A stretch of 32,201 nt of DNA from positions 1 to 32,201 of the forward strand of contig CAKUQY010000022.1 in assembly GCA_934675585.1 (NCBI GenBank), in the 5' to 3' direction. This DNA is from an uncultured Opitutales bacterium (GTDB lineage: Bacteria > Verrucomicrobiota > Verrucomicrobiia > Opitutales > UBA953). The notes beneath the pieces were generated by a model that saw nothing but the letters and a program-made list of their open reading frames with translations, did no database searches and was not told the DNA's origin. Of the stretch, positions 1 through 8,144 are shown piece after piece (position 1 is the stretch's first letter; each line of letters starts with the position of its first letter). The position numbers and the translations under genes were made by a program.

Positions 1-129
1 TCTTAAATGAAGAATAACTCCCAGAATCTTTCCTCTCAAAAAAATCTTCGGTGTCCTTTTTATTTGACGAAATACGGGTGTCCCCTTGCGCGCTTGCGGG
101 AACACGCGTTTTTGCTTATCATAAAATCT

Positions 130-1047
130 ATGAAAAAATTTTTGCCGGCATTCGTCATTCTGGCGGGAACGTTTGCGCCGACGGCGTTTGCGGGAATGTT
201 CACGATGTGGGACGACAACGACTGCTGCTGGTCCGACAAATATTACACGAATCACACGCGCTTTTCCGTGTCGTGGATTGAAGGCGGTTGGTGGAATTTT
301 TTCAGTTTTGGGCAGGAAATGTACGCGCCGGATCATCGGCTCGATAAGATTCCGCCGCGCGACGACCATCCGTATTGCGGATTTTTGTACGCGTCGATTG
401 GTATGGCAGGTGTGAGTGAAGAGAGTTATATTTCGGCGGAATATCAGCTCGGCGTTGTCGGTCCCGCGGCGGGAGCGCACGGTACGCAGGACGCTTATCA
501 CGATTTGATCAGCATTGAAAATCTCGGAGGCTGGGACACGCAGGTGGAAAATCAGCTCGGGCTGAATATTTTAATTGAGGCGGGAAAGCGTTTTGTGCTG
601 ACGGGAAAACTGCGCGAATCTTACGCGAGCGATTTGATGGTGCGCGGATTCGTTTCGCTGGGAACGGTGCGCGATTTGGCGTCGCTCGGAGTTCAGTATC
701 GTTTCGGCAAAAATCTTCCTGCGGATTTGGGCTACCGCTCGATGCGCCAGGCGACTTCCGCCCTTGTCGTTCCCGAGGAAAGCCGCGATTTCTGGTACGC
801 TTTTGTCGATTTTCATTTGGACGCGGTCGCGTACGATGTAACGATGGGTGGCGAAATGCTGCGCGATTACGACGTGACGGACATTACGCCGTATCCGTTC
901 AGCTTTGAATTGAGCGTTGGTTTTTCGATGATGATCAATGGGCGTTATTTGATTTCCGTCGCGGAACATTTTCGCCGCAAAGATTTTCCCGATGCCGACC
1001 AGCTTTATTTTGCCTACACCGGTGCGCGACTTTCGATAATTTTCTAA
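130..1047 (+). CDS. lpxR: LpxR-family outer-membrane lipid A 3'-O-deacylase
   Basis: The protein is 305 residues if it starts at the ATG at 130, where a signal peptide begins (Lys-Lys, hydrophobic stretch, Ala-Phe-Ala cut near residue 21); the frame is open upstream to 7. Family signatures of LpxR (DUF2219) follow in order: an Asn-Asp pair at residues 30-31 (mature 9-10, where Salmonella LpxR has catalytic Asn9 and Asp10), DKYYTN, the FGQ.MYAP stretch, GVVGPAAGA, a His before GGWDTQ, and a terminal aromatic beta-strand ending in Phe as in barrel proteins. LpxR enzymes remove the 3' acyloxyacyl group of lipid A at the outer membrane. The gene is followed by a TsaB-like gene 4 bp later. Codon choice (more CTG and CAG) differs from many neighbours. 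The family call is firm; the exact substrate is inferred. Confidence 0.82.
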   Translation: MKKFLPAFVILAGTFAPTAFAGMFTMWDDNDCCWSDKYYTNHTRFSVSWIEGGWWNFFSFGQEMYAPDHRLDKIPPRDDHPYCGFLYASIGMAGVSEESYISAEYQLGVVGPAAGAHGTQDAYHDLISIENLGGWDTQVENQLGLNILIEAGKRFVLTGKLRESYASDLMVRGFVSLGTVRDLASLGVQYRFGKNLPADLGYRSMRQATSALVVPEESRDFWYAFVDFHLDAVAYDVTMGGEMLRDYDVTDITPYPFSFELSVGFSMMINGRYLISVAEHFRRKDFPDADQLYFAYTGARLSIIF

Positions 1048-1051
1048 AAAA

Positions 1052-1717
1052 ATGAACAGTCGTTTTTCAAATTTTATTTTATTAGACGCGTCGCTGCCGC
1101 ACGGAGTCGTCGCGGCGAAATTGGACGCGAGCGGTCGCGCCTGGGAAAATTTCGCCGTCGAAAAAACCGCCGCGCTCGAGGGGCTTTTTGATGCGGTCGC
1201 CAAAGCCGCGCCGGCGTTTGGCGGGAACGGATTTATTTTTTGTGAAGGTCCAGGTTCGATTTTGGGAATCCGCATTGCGGCGATGGCGATTCGCGGCGCG
1301 CTGGCGTTGCGGGAATGTCCCGTGTTTGCGTTTCAGAGTTTGTCGCTCGCCGCGCGATTAATTTTGCGGGCGGGAATGGCGCGCGGGAACGCAAATTTTG
1401 CCGTCGTTGCCGAATCGCGGATGAATTGCTGGAACGTTTTAATTGTCGATGAAAAAGGCGTTCCCGCCGAGCATTTTGTGGAATTAAAAACGGACGAATT
1501 GGGAACATTGCCCGAGCAAATTTTTCTCGTTCCCGCTCGCCGCGCAAAAATTCCGTTGGCGGGAACGCTCATTGATCCGCTCGCAATGCTTCGCGACGAT
1601 CCCGCCGTTTTTGAAGATTGCCCAGAATTGTTGCACGATTGCGGGAACGCGCCCGACGCAGTCAATACTTCCGCCGCAAATTCTTATGTCAAATGGACTC
1701 CCGAGCGGCATCGTTAA
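1052..1717 (+). CDS. tsaB: TsaB-like tRNA t6A biosynthesis protein
   Basis: This 221-residue protein has the ASKHA-type start (LLDAS at residues 10-14) and the diagnostic TsaB segment GPGS..GIRIA at residues 66-76, followed by a GALAL..CPVFAFQSL stretch. TsaB is a non-catalytic partner that dimerises with TsaD and, with TsaE, transfers threonylcarbamoyl to A37 of ANN-decoding tRNAs. A clear tsaD lies at 28141 in the same window, so both parts of the heterodimer are present though not adjacent. The first part of the usual Phe-Thr-Gly element is Ile-Leu-Gly here. The gene starts 4 bp after the LpxR stop, suggesting co-transcription. It contains six exact GGGAACG-family motifs, which supply several Ala-Gly-Thr-like and Val-Pro-Ala stretches. 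Confidence 0.8.
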   Translation: MNSRFSNFILLDASLPHGVVAAKLDASGRAWENFAVEKTAALEGLFDAVAKAAPAFGGNGFIFCEGPGSILGIRIAAMAIRGALALRECPVFAFQSLSLAARLILRAGMARGNANFAVVAESRMNCWNVLIVDEKGVPAEHFVELKTDELGTLPEQIFLVPARRAKIPLAGTLIDPLAMLRDDPAVFEDCPELLHDCGNAPDAVNTSAANSYVKWTPERHR

Positions 1718-1721
1718 TTTG

Positions 1722-1790
1722 CGCCAAACACCTCAACGAAAACCCGCCAAACACCTCAATGAAAATGCGCCAAACACCTCAATAGAATTT
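1722..1790 (+). repeat. Three tandem copies of a 23-bp direct repeat
   Basis: Copies begin at 1722, 1745 and 1768 (period 23). Each starts with CGCCAAACACCTCAA and continues with a nearly identical tail. The array lies directly between the TsaB-like stop and the start of the AAA ATPase frame and ends at the TTG used as its start. It could be an operator or a replication-slippage remnant; nothing identifies a bound factor. Confidence 0.85.
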
Positions 1791-3102
1791 GACAAAATCG
1801 GCTGAAAAGCTTATTCTATCGGTTGTGGACGTTGATTATAAAAATAGAGTTTCAGATATTGTTTTGGCAGATTATTTGGCGACTTCTGGGGCGGTTCTTA
1901 TTGAGGGAGCAAAGTGGTGTGGCAAAACAACTTCAGGGTTGCATTTTTCAAAAAGTGTTTTGTTGATGCACGAGCCAGAAATGAAAGAGCAAAATTTGCA
2001 ATTGGCGGAAACGATGCCGCGTCGTTTATTGCAAGGCGAAACGCCGCGTTTGATTGACGAGTGGCAAATCGCGCCAAAATTGTGGGATGCGGTTCGTTTT
2101 GAGGTTGATCAACGCAATAATTTGGGGCAATTTATTTTGACGGGTTCTGCCGTTCCCGCGGATTTTTCAAAGATTTTTCATAGTGGTATTGGGCGCATTG
2201 CGCGTTTAAAAATGCGTCCGATGAGTTTGTGGGAATCGGGCGAGTCTTCGGGTGAAGTTTCGCTTGAAAGGTTGTTTGGCGGGAACGCGGAAATTTTTGG
2301 AAATAATGTTAATGATTTAGAAAAAATTGCGTTTTTGATTTGTCGTGGCGGGTGGCCGAGATCGATTGGGCAGAACGAAAAAGTGGCGTTGCAACAAGCA
2401 AAACTTTATTTTAATGCGTTGGTTGAAACGGATATTTCTCGCGTTGATAATGTTAATCGTTCTTCGGATTTTGCTAAGCGATTGTTGCGTTCGTATGCGC
2501 GTGGGATTGGCACGCAAATGAAAAATTTGGCGATTCTTGAAGATTTGTCGGTGAATGAATCGGTCAGTCCCGTTGAAAACACGCTGCTTTCCTATTTGGA
2601 AGCGTTGAAAAAAGTTTTTGTTGTAGAAGAGTCGTTGTCGTGGAATCCAAATTTGCGCTCAAAAACGGCAATTCGCACTTCAAATACGCGCTATTTTGTT
2701 GATCCATCAATTGCGACGGCTGCGTTAAGAATTGGTCCTAAAGATTTAGTCAACGATTTGAATACGATGGGATTGTTTTTTGAAAATCTTTGTGTGCGAG
2801 ATTTGAGAGTTTATGCGAATGCGCTTGATGGCGATGTTTATCATTACCGCGATAAAAATGGTTTAGAGTGCGATGCCGTCATTCATTTGAATAATGGGAA
2901 GTATGGTTTGGTAGAAATCAAATTGGGCGGTGACAAACAAATTGATGAGGCGGTTAAAACATTGACGAAAATTGAATCAATAATCGATACAAAAAAAATG
3001 GGCGTTCCCGCGTTTAAAATGGTTTTGACGGCTGTTGGTAATTACGCATTTCGCCGACCAGATGGCATTTTTGTCGTTCCCGTTGGTTGCTTGAAAAATT
3101 AA
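1789..3102 (+). CDS. AAA_14 ATPase with C-terminal DUF4143 domain
   Basis: This 437-residue protein has Walker A GAKWCGKT at residues 40-47, the acidic RLIDEWQ segment near 87-93, GQFILTGSA, and the RPMSLWESGE motif typical of the AAA_14/DUF4143 family. The C-terminal part carries a PD-(D/E)XK-like pattern, GLECDAVIH...LVEIKLG. The function of this common, laterally mobile family is unsettled. The frame opens with TTG at 1789 directly after an in-frame TAG at 1783; a GTG at 1825 is the other plausible start, and the first ATG lies past Walker A, so a non-ATG start is required. No Shine-Dalgarno is visible. It is flanked by tandem repeats on the left and an IS remnant on the right, a context that suggests acquisition. 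Confidence 0.88.
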   Translation: MTKSAEKLILSVVDVDYKNRVSDIVLADYLATSGAVLIEGAKWCGKTTSGLHFSKSVLLMHEPEMKEQNLQLAETMPRRLLQGETPRLIDEWQIAPKLWDAVRFEVDQRNNLGQFILTGSAVPADFSKIFHSGIGRIARLKMRPMSLWESGESSGEVSLERLFGGNAEIFGNNVNDLEKIAFLICRGGWPRSIGQNEKVALQQAKLYFNALVETDISRVDNVNRSSDFAKRLLRSYARGIGTQMKNLAILEDLSVNESVSPVENTLLSYLEALKKVFVVEESLSWNPNLRSKTAIRTSNTRYFVDPSIATAALRIGPKDLVNDLNTMGLFFENLCVRDLRVYANALDGDVYHYRDKNGLECDAVIHLNNGKYGLVEIKLGGDKQIDEAVKTLTKIESIIDTKKMGVPAFKMVLTAVGNYAFRRPDGIFVVPVGCLKN

Positions 3103-3114
3103 TAAAAATTTCCT

Positions 3115-3798
3115 CAGTCTAATCCCAATTTTTGTTTGTGATTAGGATTTATACGGGATAAAAGGGAAAAATGAGTTATTTTGGGGCGATTTTGGGAGGT
3201 TTTTTCGGGCGGCCGCTGATGAATTTGAGGGATTTTTCACAAAAGAGCGCACGCAAATTTTGCAAAAAAGAAAAAGTTTTTGAATTTATTTGAGAAAAAT
3301 TATCTTTTATCAATTTCGTTATTTTTGAGAGTTCTCGACTTGGGCGGGAACGAAAATCCTTCACAAAATAATGCGCCAAAATCGGTCCCGTAAGCGCCAT
3401 TTGGCCGAGTTTTAAACGAACGCTTCCGCGAATATTTTTGCCATTTTTAGAATTGTTTTTGCGGGAACGGCTTCTCGCAAGTTTTGTGCAATTGTTTTGG
3501 CGTTCCCGAAAATGTCGCGTTCGTGACGTTGGCGAACGACGGCAAAATAGCCATTTGACTGCAAAAAGCCGATTGTGTTTTCGTCATCGTTCCCGCGATC
3601 AAGCGCCAAAATGCCGTTCCCGCGAAATTGGGATAAGTTATCCCATTTTTTTTGTTCCCGCCAAAATTTCTTCAAAAAAAGTCTTTGCCTTAATTTTCCT
3701 CTCAAAAAAAATATTTTTTCGCTCTAAAACTAAGCCTTTAAGCCACTTTTTCTATTTCCGCCTTCAAAACGACACCAAAAAAAATTGGGATTAGTCTG
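3115..3798 (-). mobile_element. Decayed insertion sequence remnant with terminal inverted repeats
   Basis: A 26-bp inverted repeat flanks this 684-bp stretch: the left end at 3115-3140 and the right end at 3773-3798 match at 23 of 26 positions, including an uninterrupted CTAATCCCAATTTTT. Broken minus-strand frames between them look like an IS4-type DDE transposase. No target-site duplication is obvious next to the ends. The size is well below an intact IS4-like element, so internal sequence is missing. This explains the roughly 750-bp gap between the ATPase and thi4. Five exact GGGAACG-family motifs lie inside it. Confidence 0.62.
3176..3705 (-). pseudogene. Frameshifted, truncated IS4-type DDE transposase
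   Basis: Two minus-strand frames follow each other: 3705-3412 (97 codons) and 3400-3176 (74 codons). The first contains ILALDRGNDDENTIGFL and then FAVVRQRHERD, which resembles the second catalytic Asp block of IS4-family transposases (DRG..., then V-R-x-R). The second frame, read slightly further upstream, gives VRLKLG then FVKDFRSRPSREL, resembling the beta strands that follow this block. The first Asp region and the Glu region are not found, so the gene is dead. The assignment rests on motif resemblance only. Confidence 0.5.
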
Positions 3799-3812
3799 GT
3801 TTTATCTCGTTC

Positions 3813-3841
3813 TTGCAAATTGGCGGGAACGCTTTTAAAAT
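3813..3841 (+). promoter_or_regulatory. Predicted promoter of thi4 operon, motif in spacer
   Basis: TTGCAA (3813-3818), a 17-bp spacer containing GCGGGAACG, and TAAAAT (3836-3841). The expected transcription start falls only 2-3 nt before the ATG at 3851, so the mRNA would be nearly leaderless. No TPP riboswitch signature was seen upstream. Confidence 0.5.
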
Positions 3842-3850
3842 TGTAGCATT

Positions 3851-4642
3851 ATGGAAAAATTACCTACAGAAAATGCGATTAGTGCGGCGATTGTGCAAAC
3901 ATTTAGTAAAAAATTGCTCGACAATTTGGTTGTCGATGTGGCGATTGTTGGTTGCGGGCCTTCGGCTTTGGTGGCGGCTCGTAAATTGGCAGAAGCTGGC
4001 TTAAAAGTGGCTGTTTTCGAGCGCAAATTGGCTCCGGGCGGAGGCACTTGGGGCGGCGGCATGTTGTTCAACGAAGTCGTTGTGCAAGCGAGCGCGTTTC
4101 ATTTGCTTGATGAAGCGGGCATTACGCACAAAGCTGTTGAAGGTGCGGAAGGTTATCACACGCTCGATTCAGTTGAAATGGCGTCGGGCTTGATTTACAA
4201 CGCGGTGAAAGCGGGCGCAAAAATTTTTAACGCGATGAGTGTTGAAGACGTGATTTTCAAAAATAATGCGATTGGTGGTTTGGTGATTAATTGGACGCCT
4301 GTCGAACGCTTGGGCATGCACGTTGACCCGCTCACCGTGATTGCTTCTTGCGTGATTGATGGCACGGGTCATCCTTGCGAAATTGTGCAATTGGCAACCA
4401 AAAAAGCGCAAATTCAACTCGACACGCCCACGGGAACGGTCATTGGCGAGCGTCCAATGTGGGTCGCAAGCGGCGAACCTTCAACGATCGAAAACACGCG
4501 CGAATATTATCCTGGGCTCTATGCTTGTGGCATGAGTGCAAATAATATTATGGGCGGTTACCGCATGGGACCGATTTTTGGAGGTATGTTGCTTTCGGGC
4601 GAAAAAGTTGCCAAATTGATTATTGAAAAATTGAAAAAATAA
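3851..4642 (+). CDS. thi4: Thi4-type thiamine thiazole synthase (probably sulfide-dependent)
   Basis: This 263-residue protein makes the ADP-thiazole precursor of thiamine from NAD and glycine. It has a dinucleotide-binding VGCGPSA at residues 33-39, the Thi4 signature GGGTWGGGM at 63-71, MHVDP near 156-160, GTGHPCE at 171-177 and the C-terminal [13 protein letters not shown]. The suicide Cys of yeast Thi4 lies further along (FCAKR); the aligned position here is in QLATKK, an Ala, while a Cys occurs at GHPCE. That argues for the prokaryotic type that uses free sulfide and acts catalytically, consistent with anaerobic life. It begins the block thi4, BASS transporter, thiE, with 18 bp to the next gene. 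Confidence 0.88.
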   Translation: MEKLPTENAISAAIVQTFSKKLLDNLVVDVAIVGCGPSALVAARKLAEAGLKVAVFERKLAPGGGTWGGGMLFNEVVVQASAFHLLDEAGITHKAVEGAEGYHTLDSVEMASGLIYNAVKAGAKIFNAMSVEDVIFKNNAIGGLVINWTPVERLGMHVDPLTVIASCVIDGTGHPCEIVQLATKKAQIQLDTPTGTVIGERPMWVASGEPSTIENTREYYPGLYACGMSANNIMGGYRMGPIFGGMLLSGEKVAKLIIEKLKK

Positions 4643-4660
4643 ATCTCGCGCGTTTTAAAA

Positions 4661-5647
4661 ATGTTGCGCTTTCTAAAAAAGCAGTGGTTTTTGCTGGGGA
4701 TGATTGGCGCGGTTTTGCTCGCAACCGCGTTCCCGCAAATCGGCAAAAGTGACGGACCTTTGCGCGCCAACGATTTGGCGAACATCGGCGTTTCGCTGGT
4801 TTTCTTTTTTCACGGCATGACTTTGTCGGTCGAAAATTTGAAAAACGGGCTGCTTTCTTGGAAAGTTCACGCGGCGGTGCAGGCGATGACATTTATCGCG
4901 TTCCCGCTGATGATGTTTGGATTTTGTTGGTTCGCGGGAACGTTTTTGCCCGCGGGTTTGATTCTTGGATTTTATTTTTTGGGCGTGTTGCCGAGCACGA
5001 TTTCGTCGAGCGTGGCGATGGTGGCGATTGGTCGCGGGAACGTTCCCGCGGCGATTTTTAACGCCAGTTTTTCCAATTTGATTGGCATTTTTTTGACGCC
5101 GCTTTTGGTGAATATTTTTGCCGAAACAACGGGCGAAACGTTGCCGTTGGGCGAAACGATTTTGAATTTGTTTGCGCTGTTATTTTTGCCGTTTTTGTTG
5201 GGTCAAGTTGCGCGCATTTTTTTCAAAAAATACGTTCCCATAATCAAGCCATTTATCAATATTCTTGACAGTTTGGTGATTTTGCTGATTGTGTTTTCTT
5301 CGTTTGCAGACGCGGTGGCGCAAGGACTTTGGCACGAGCACGGCTGGACGATTTTGTTTGAAACGTTCATCGGCGCGTCGATTATTTTGGCGTTTGCGCT
5401 GGCAATTTCTTGGTGTTTGGCAAAAGTTTTGCGTTTCAACAAAGAAGATGAAATTACGACCGTTTTTTGCGGCTCAAAGAAGACGCTTGCGAGTGGTATC
5501 CCGATTGCAAAAATTGTGTTCGGGAGCGCCGCGCTCGCGGGCGATATCAATTTAGGATTGCTCGTTTTGCCGATTATGTTTTATCACCAATTGCAAATTT
5601 TTGTTTGCTCAATTCTCGCGAATCGCTATGCAAAACGAAGCCAATAA
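4661..5647 (+). CDS. SBF-like/BASS-family transporter in a thiamine operon
   Basis: This 328-residue, highly hydrophobic protein has about nine to ten predicted membrane helices. It matches the SBF-like branch (YfeH/Rch1-type) of the bile acid:sodium symporter superfamily: the HGM..S paired-helix start near residue 50, GVLPSTISSSVAM in the middle, and a GSKKTLASGIPIAK motif near residue 270. Members move organic anions and related metabolites, usually with sodium; substrates are mostly unknown. It lies between thi4 and thiE and overlaps the thiE start, so it is likely translated with them. Transport of a thiamine precursor or intermediate is a reasonable inference, not shown by the sequence. 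Confidence 0.85.
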   Translation: MLRFLKKQWFLLGMIGAVLLATAFPQIGKSDGPLRANDLANIGVSLVFFFHGMTLSVENLKNGLLSWKVHAAVQAMTFIAFPLMMFGFCWFAGTFLPAGLILGFYFLGVLPSTISSSVAMVAIGRGNVPAAIFNASFSNLIGIFLTPLLVNIFAETTGETLPLGETILNLFALLFLPFLLGQVARIFFKKYVPIIKPFINILDSLVILLIVFSSFADAVAQGLWHEHGWTILFETFIGASIILAFALAISWCLAKVLRFNKEDEITTVFCGSKKTLASGIPIAKIVFGSAALAGDINLGLLVLPIMFYHQLQIFVCSILANRYAKRSQ

Positions 5648-6272
5648 AACGCGGCGGGAACGCGTGGCGATTTTTGAAAAAACGCGCGTTTATCCCGTTG
5701 TTAGTTCCGAATTTTGTTCCCGCGAACCGCTCGCAACGGTCGAGCAAATTTTAGCGGCGGGAACGCGTCTTGTTCAATTGCGCGAAAAGCAAATGTCGGC
5801 ACGCGATTTTGTAGAATACGCGCTTGCGTGTCGCAAAATTGCCGATAAATTTGGCGCGTTAATTATTATCGACGACCGCGTGGACATTGCGTTGGCGGCG
5901 CGTGCCGACGGCGTGCATTTGGGACAAGACGATTTGCCCGTTCCCGCCGCTCGCTCGATTGCGCCCGATTTATTGCTTGGCGTTTCAACTCACAACGCCG
6001 AAGAAATCGCTGCCGCGCAAAATGTCGATTGCGATTATTTAAATCTTGGTCCCATTTTTGCGACGCAAACAAAAGCCGTGCAATATCCCGCTGTTGGTTT
6101 AGAAAATTTGGCGCGCTTGATCCCGCAAATTAAAATTCCATTTTCAGTAATGGGCGGCATCAAACGCGAACACGTTCCCGCGTTGCGCGCGCTTGGCGTT
6201 AATCACATCGCCGCGGTAACAGCGTTCACGCGCGCAGAAAATATCGCCCAAGCAATTCGCGAGTTTGCTTAA
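5628..6272 (+). CDS. thiE: Thiamine-phosphate synthase
   Basis: This 214-residue TIM-barrel enzyme joins hydroxymethylpyrimidine diphosphate to thiazole phosphate to give thiamine phosphate. The visible ThiE blocks are TRLVQLREK, IIIDDRVDIAL.. followed by DGVHLGQDDLP, VSTHN, YLNLGPIF.TQTK and VMGGI near the end. The frame is open from a TTG at 5601, but the ATG at 5628 fits family length and leaves a 20-bp overlap with the transporter gene, suggesting translational coupling. It completes the thiazole-plus-coupling half of thiamine synthesis; no thiC or thiD is in this window. It ends one base from the converging GNAT gene. Confidence 0.93.
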   Translation: MQNEANKTRRERVAIFEKTRVYPVVSSEFCSREPLATVEQILAAGTRLVQLREKQMSARDFVEYALACRKIADKFGALIIIDDRVDIALAARADGVHLGQDDLPVPAARSIAPDLLLGVSTHNAEEIAAAQNVDCDYLNLGPIFATQTKAVQYPAVGLENLARLIPQIKIPFSVMGGIKREHVPALRALGVNHIAAVTAFTRAENIAQAIREFA

Positions 6273-6273
6273 T

Positions 6274-6567
6274 TTAAAGCGCGCAAGAGGGTCCGTCGCC
6301 AGTGTTTACGACGGGATATTCAGGATGGTGTTGAAGCCACGCAACCGCGTAAGAGCAAGTCGCGGCGATTTGCCAATTTGATTTTTGAATTTGTGTTAGC
6401 GCGCGCAAGATGAGTTGTTCTGCGACGCCTTGTCCGCGTAATGATGGATCAACGAAAGTGCGCGTAATTGTGGCGACGCCGTTGTTTTCGGGAAAACGAA
6501 TTTCGGCGAGCAATTTTCCTTCGTCATTTTGCGTGTAAACGCGATTTGATTCAACAATGTAATTCAT
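6274..6567 (-). CDS. Small YjdJ-type GNAT acetyltransferase
   Basis: This 97-residue protein belongs to the short GCN5-related acetyltransferase family (YjdJ type, PF14542). It shows TRTFVDPSLRGQGVAEQLI at residues 35-53, where RGQG is the acetyl-CoA pyrophosphate loop, and a C-terminal CSYAVAWLQHHPEY block diagnostic of the family. The substrate is unknown. It lies 17 bp downstream of the disulfide reductase gene on the same strand and is probably co-transcribed with it. It converges on thiE with essentially no intergenic space, so neither gene has its own terminator there. Confidence 0.85.
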   Translation of the reverse strand: MNYIVESNRVYTQNDEGKLLAEIRFPENNGVATITRTFVDPSLRGQGVAEQLILRALTQIQKSNWQIAATCSYAVAWLQHHPEYPVVNTGDGPSCAL

Positions 6568-6584
6568 AGTTTATGTATTAATTT

Positions 6585-7985
6585 TTAGCCAAGTCTGAAA
6601 AAGAATCGACAGAGTTTTTTTAAGAAATTGGATTTCATTTTGCCCATGGTCCAAGTTTCTGCGATGCGTTTGCTGAGAAACCCCATTGTCGGGAACGAAT
6701 GTTGCAGGAACAAAATACTTGTGATGTGTAATTTTTTTTGCACGGCGAGTGCCCATTCGTTAATCATTTCTCCAGAACCTTCGCCAACGATAACTGCGCC
6801 AAGAATTTTGCCCGTGCGCCCGACAAAAACTTTGATAAATCCGTCGGCGACTTCTTCGGCAATGGCAGCTCCGTAATCGCCGTAATTGCAAATGATAGTT
6901 TCAAATTTTACTTGACGTTCCCGCAAATCGCGTTCCCGCGCGCCGACTTCAGAAACTTGTGGCTCGGTAAACATCGTCGCGGGAACGACAAATTTTTGAA
7001 AATTTATTTTGAACGGGAACGGCATCATTGCGTTCATTAGCGCGATCATACCTTGGTGCATCGCGGCGTGCGAAAACAGGTGATGTCCATTACAATCGCC
7101 AACTGCGAAAATATTTTTTTGCGAAGTTTGTAAGTATTTATTTACACAAATGTTCCCGCGTTTTTCATCGATTTTTACGCCAGCGTTTTCTAATTTTAAT
7201 TCAGAAAAATCAAAGGCGCGTCCAGCGGCGGCGAGAATTTTTTCGGCAACGATGATTTCGCCTTTGTCGGTGGTGAGTTCGACGTTCCCGTCGAGCATGC
7301 GCACCGATTTTGCGAGCGTTCCCGTGAGCAAATTGATGCCTTCGGCGCGGAATTTTGTTTCGACAATTTCAGCTGCTGCCGCATCCATTTTGCTCAAAAT
7401 ATGCGCGCTGCGTTGCACGAGTGTGATTTTTGTGCCGAGCCGCGCGAACGCTTGTGCCATCTCGCAAGCGATTGCGCCACCGCCAAGAATAATCATGCTT
7501 GCGGGAACGCGTTCGAGATTAAAAATGGTTTCGTTGGTTAAAAATGAAACGCTATCTGCGCCAGCGATTTTCGGGAGCGCTGGACGCGTTCCCGTGGCGA
7601 TGAAAATGCGTTTTGCGCTTTTGTTTTCGCCGTTGACTGTGATTGTGTGCGCATCGACAAAACTGGCTTTGCCAAAAATGACGGGAACGTTATCAAAAAG
7701 ATTTTTGGTTTTTTTGTCGCCGATAAATTGCAGGTGTTTTTGGATTTTTTCAAAGGGCGTGCCCACGCCGTTCGGGAACGCGCCGAGTAAATCTTGTGCG
7801 GTTTTGACGCGTTTGGCGTAGCGCAAAATGCTTTTGCTGGGAATGCAACCCACGTTCATACATTCGCCGCCGATGCGATGTTTTTCGATTGCCAAAACTT
7901 TCAAGCCCATGGCGTCGCCCATCAGCGAAATCGCCATGCCTGCGGGACCAAGCCCAATACAAATTAAATCGTAATCGTATTTCAT
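6585..7985 (-). CDS. Pyridine nucleotide-disulfide oxidoreductase, lipoamide dehydrogenase-like but without the C-terminal His-Pro motif
   Basis: This 466-residue flavoprotein has the FAD site GLGPAG at residues 11-16, the redox disulfide GGECMNVGC (Cys42 and Cys47), an NAD(P) site ILGGGAIACEMA, and the second FAD motif IFAVGDCNG. The C-terminal dimerisation domain has QHSFPTMGFL where true lipoamide dehydrogenases carry a catalytic His-x-x-x-x-His-Pro motif. The tail is also basic and ends KKLCRFFFRLG, so membrane contact is possible. No lipoyl complex genes lie nearby. It is better called a group I disulfide reductase of unknown substrate than Lpd. It is divergent from rny and lies upstream of the small GNAT gene. 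Confidence 0.85.
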   Translation of the reverse strand: MKYDYDLICIGLGPAGMAISLMGDAMGLKVLAIEKHRIGGECMNVGCIPSKSILRYAKRVKTAQDLLGAFPNGVGTPFEKIQKHLQFIGDKKTKNLFDNVPVIFGKASFVDAHTITVNGENKSAKRIFIATGTRPALPKIAGADSVSFLTNETIFNLERVPASMIILGGGAIACEMAQAFARLGTKITLVQRSAHILSKMDAAAAEIVETKFRAEGINLLTGTLAKSVRMLDGNVELTTDKGEIIVAEKILAAAGRAFDFSELKLENAGVKIDEKRGNICVNKYLQTSQKNIFAVGDCNGHHLFSHAAMHQGMIALMNAMMPFPFKINFQKFVVPATMFTEPQVSEVGARERDLRERQVKFETIICNYGDYGAAIAEEVADGFIKVFVGRTGKILGAVIVGEGSGEMINEWALAVQKKLHITSILFLQHSFPTMGFLSKRIAETWTMGKMKSNFLKKLCRFFFRLG

Positions 7986-8057
7986 AAAAAATTAGGAGGA
8001 GTAGAAACATTTTAAATTTTTTAGAAATTTTTTGCGAGTGTAAAAGCCATTTTGTTT

Positions 8058-8086
8058 TTGCGCGTTCCCGCAAAATTTATTAGAAT
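8058..8086 (+). promoter_or_regulatory. Predicted promoter of RNase Y gene, motif in spacer
   Basis: TTGCGC (8058-8063), a 17-bp spacer that starts with GTTCCCGC, and TAGAAT (8081-8086). It lies in the divergent region between the disulfide reductase and rny. The -35 box is weak and overlaps the reverse-orientation repeat motif. Confidence 0.42.
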
Positions 8087-8144
8087 ATTTTTGTTGCTTA
8101 TTATTCTGGTTCTTCGAGAGTGAAAATCGAAATATTTTTTTGCG

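Noticed and set aside
571..1275. Minus-strand open frame of 234 codons across the LpxR and TsaB-like genes
   Set aside because: It overlaps two recognised genes on the other strand and shows no domain.
3600..3850. TPP riboswitch upstream of thi4
   Set aside because: No CTGAGA or ACCTGATC-type core is present; the region is mostly IS remnant and promoter.
7150..7821. Plus-strand open frame of 223 codons opposite the disulfide reductase gene
   Set aside because: It is exactly antisense to the well-supported flavoprotein, is Ser/Ala/Pro-rich without a family pattern, and reflects codon bias of the real gene.
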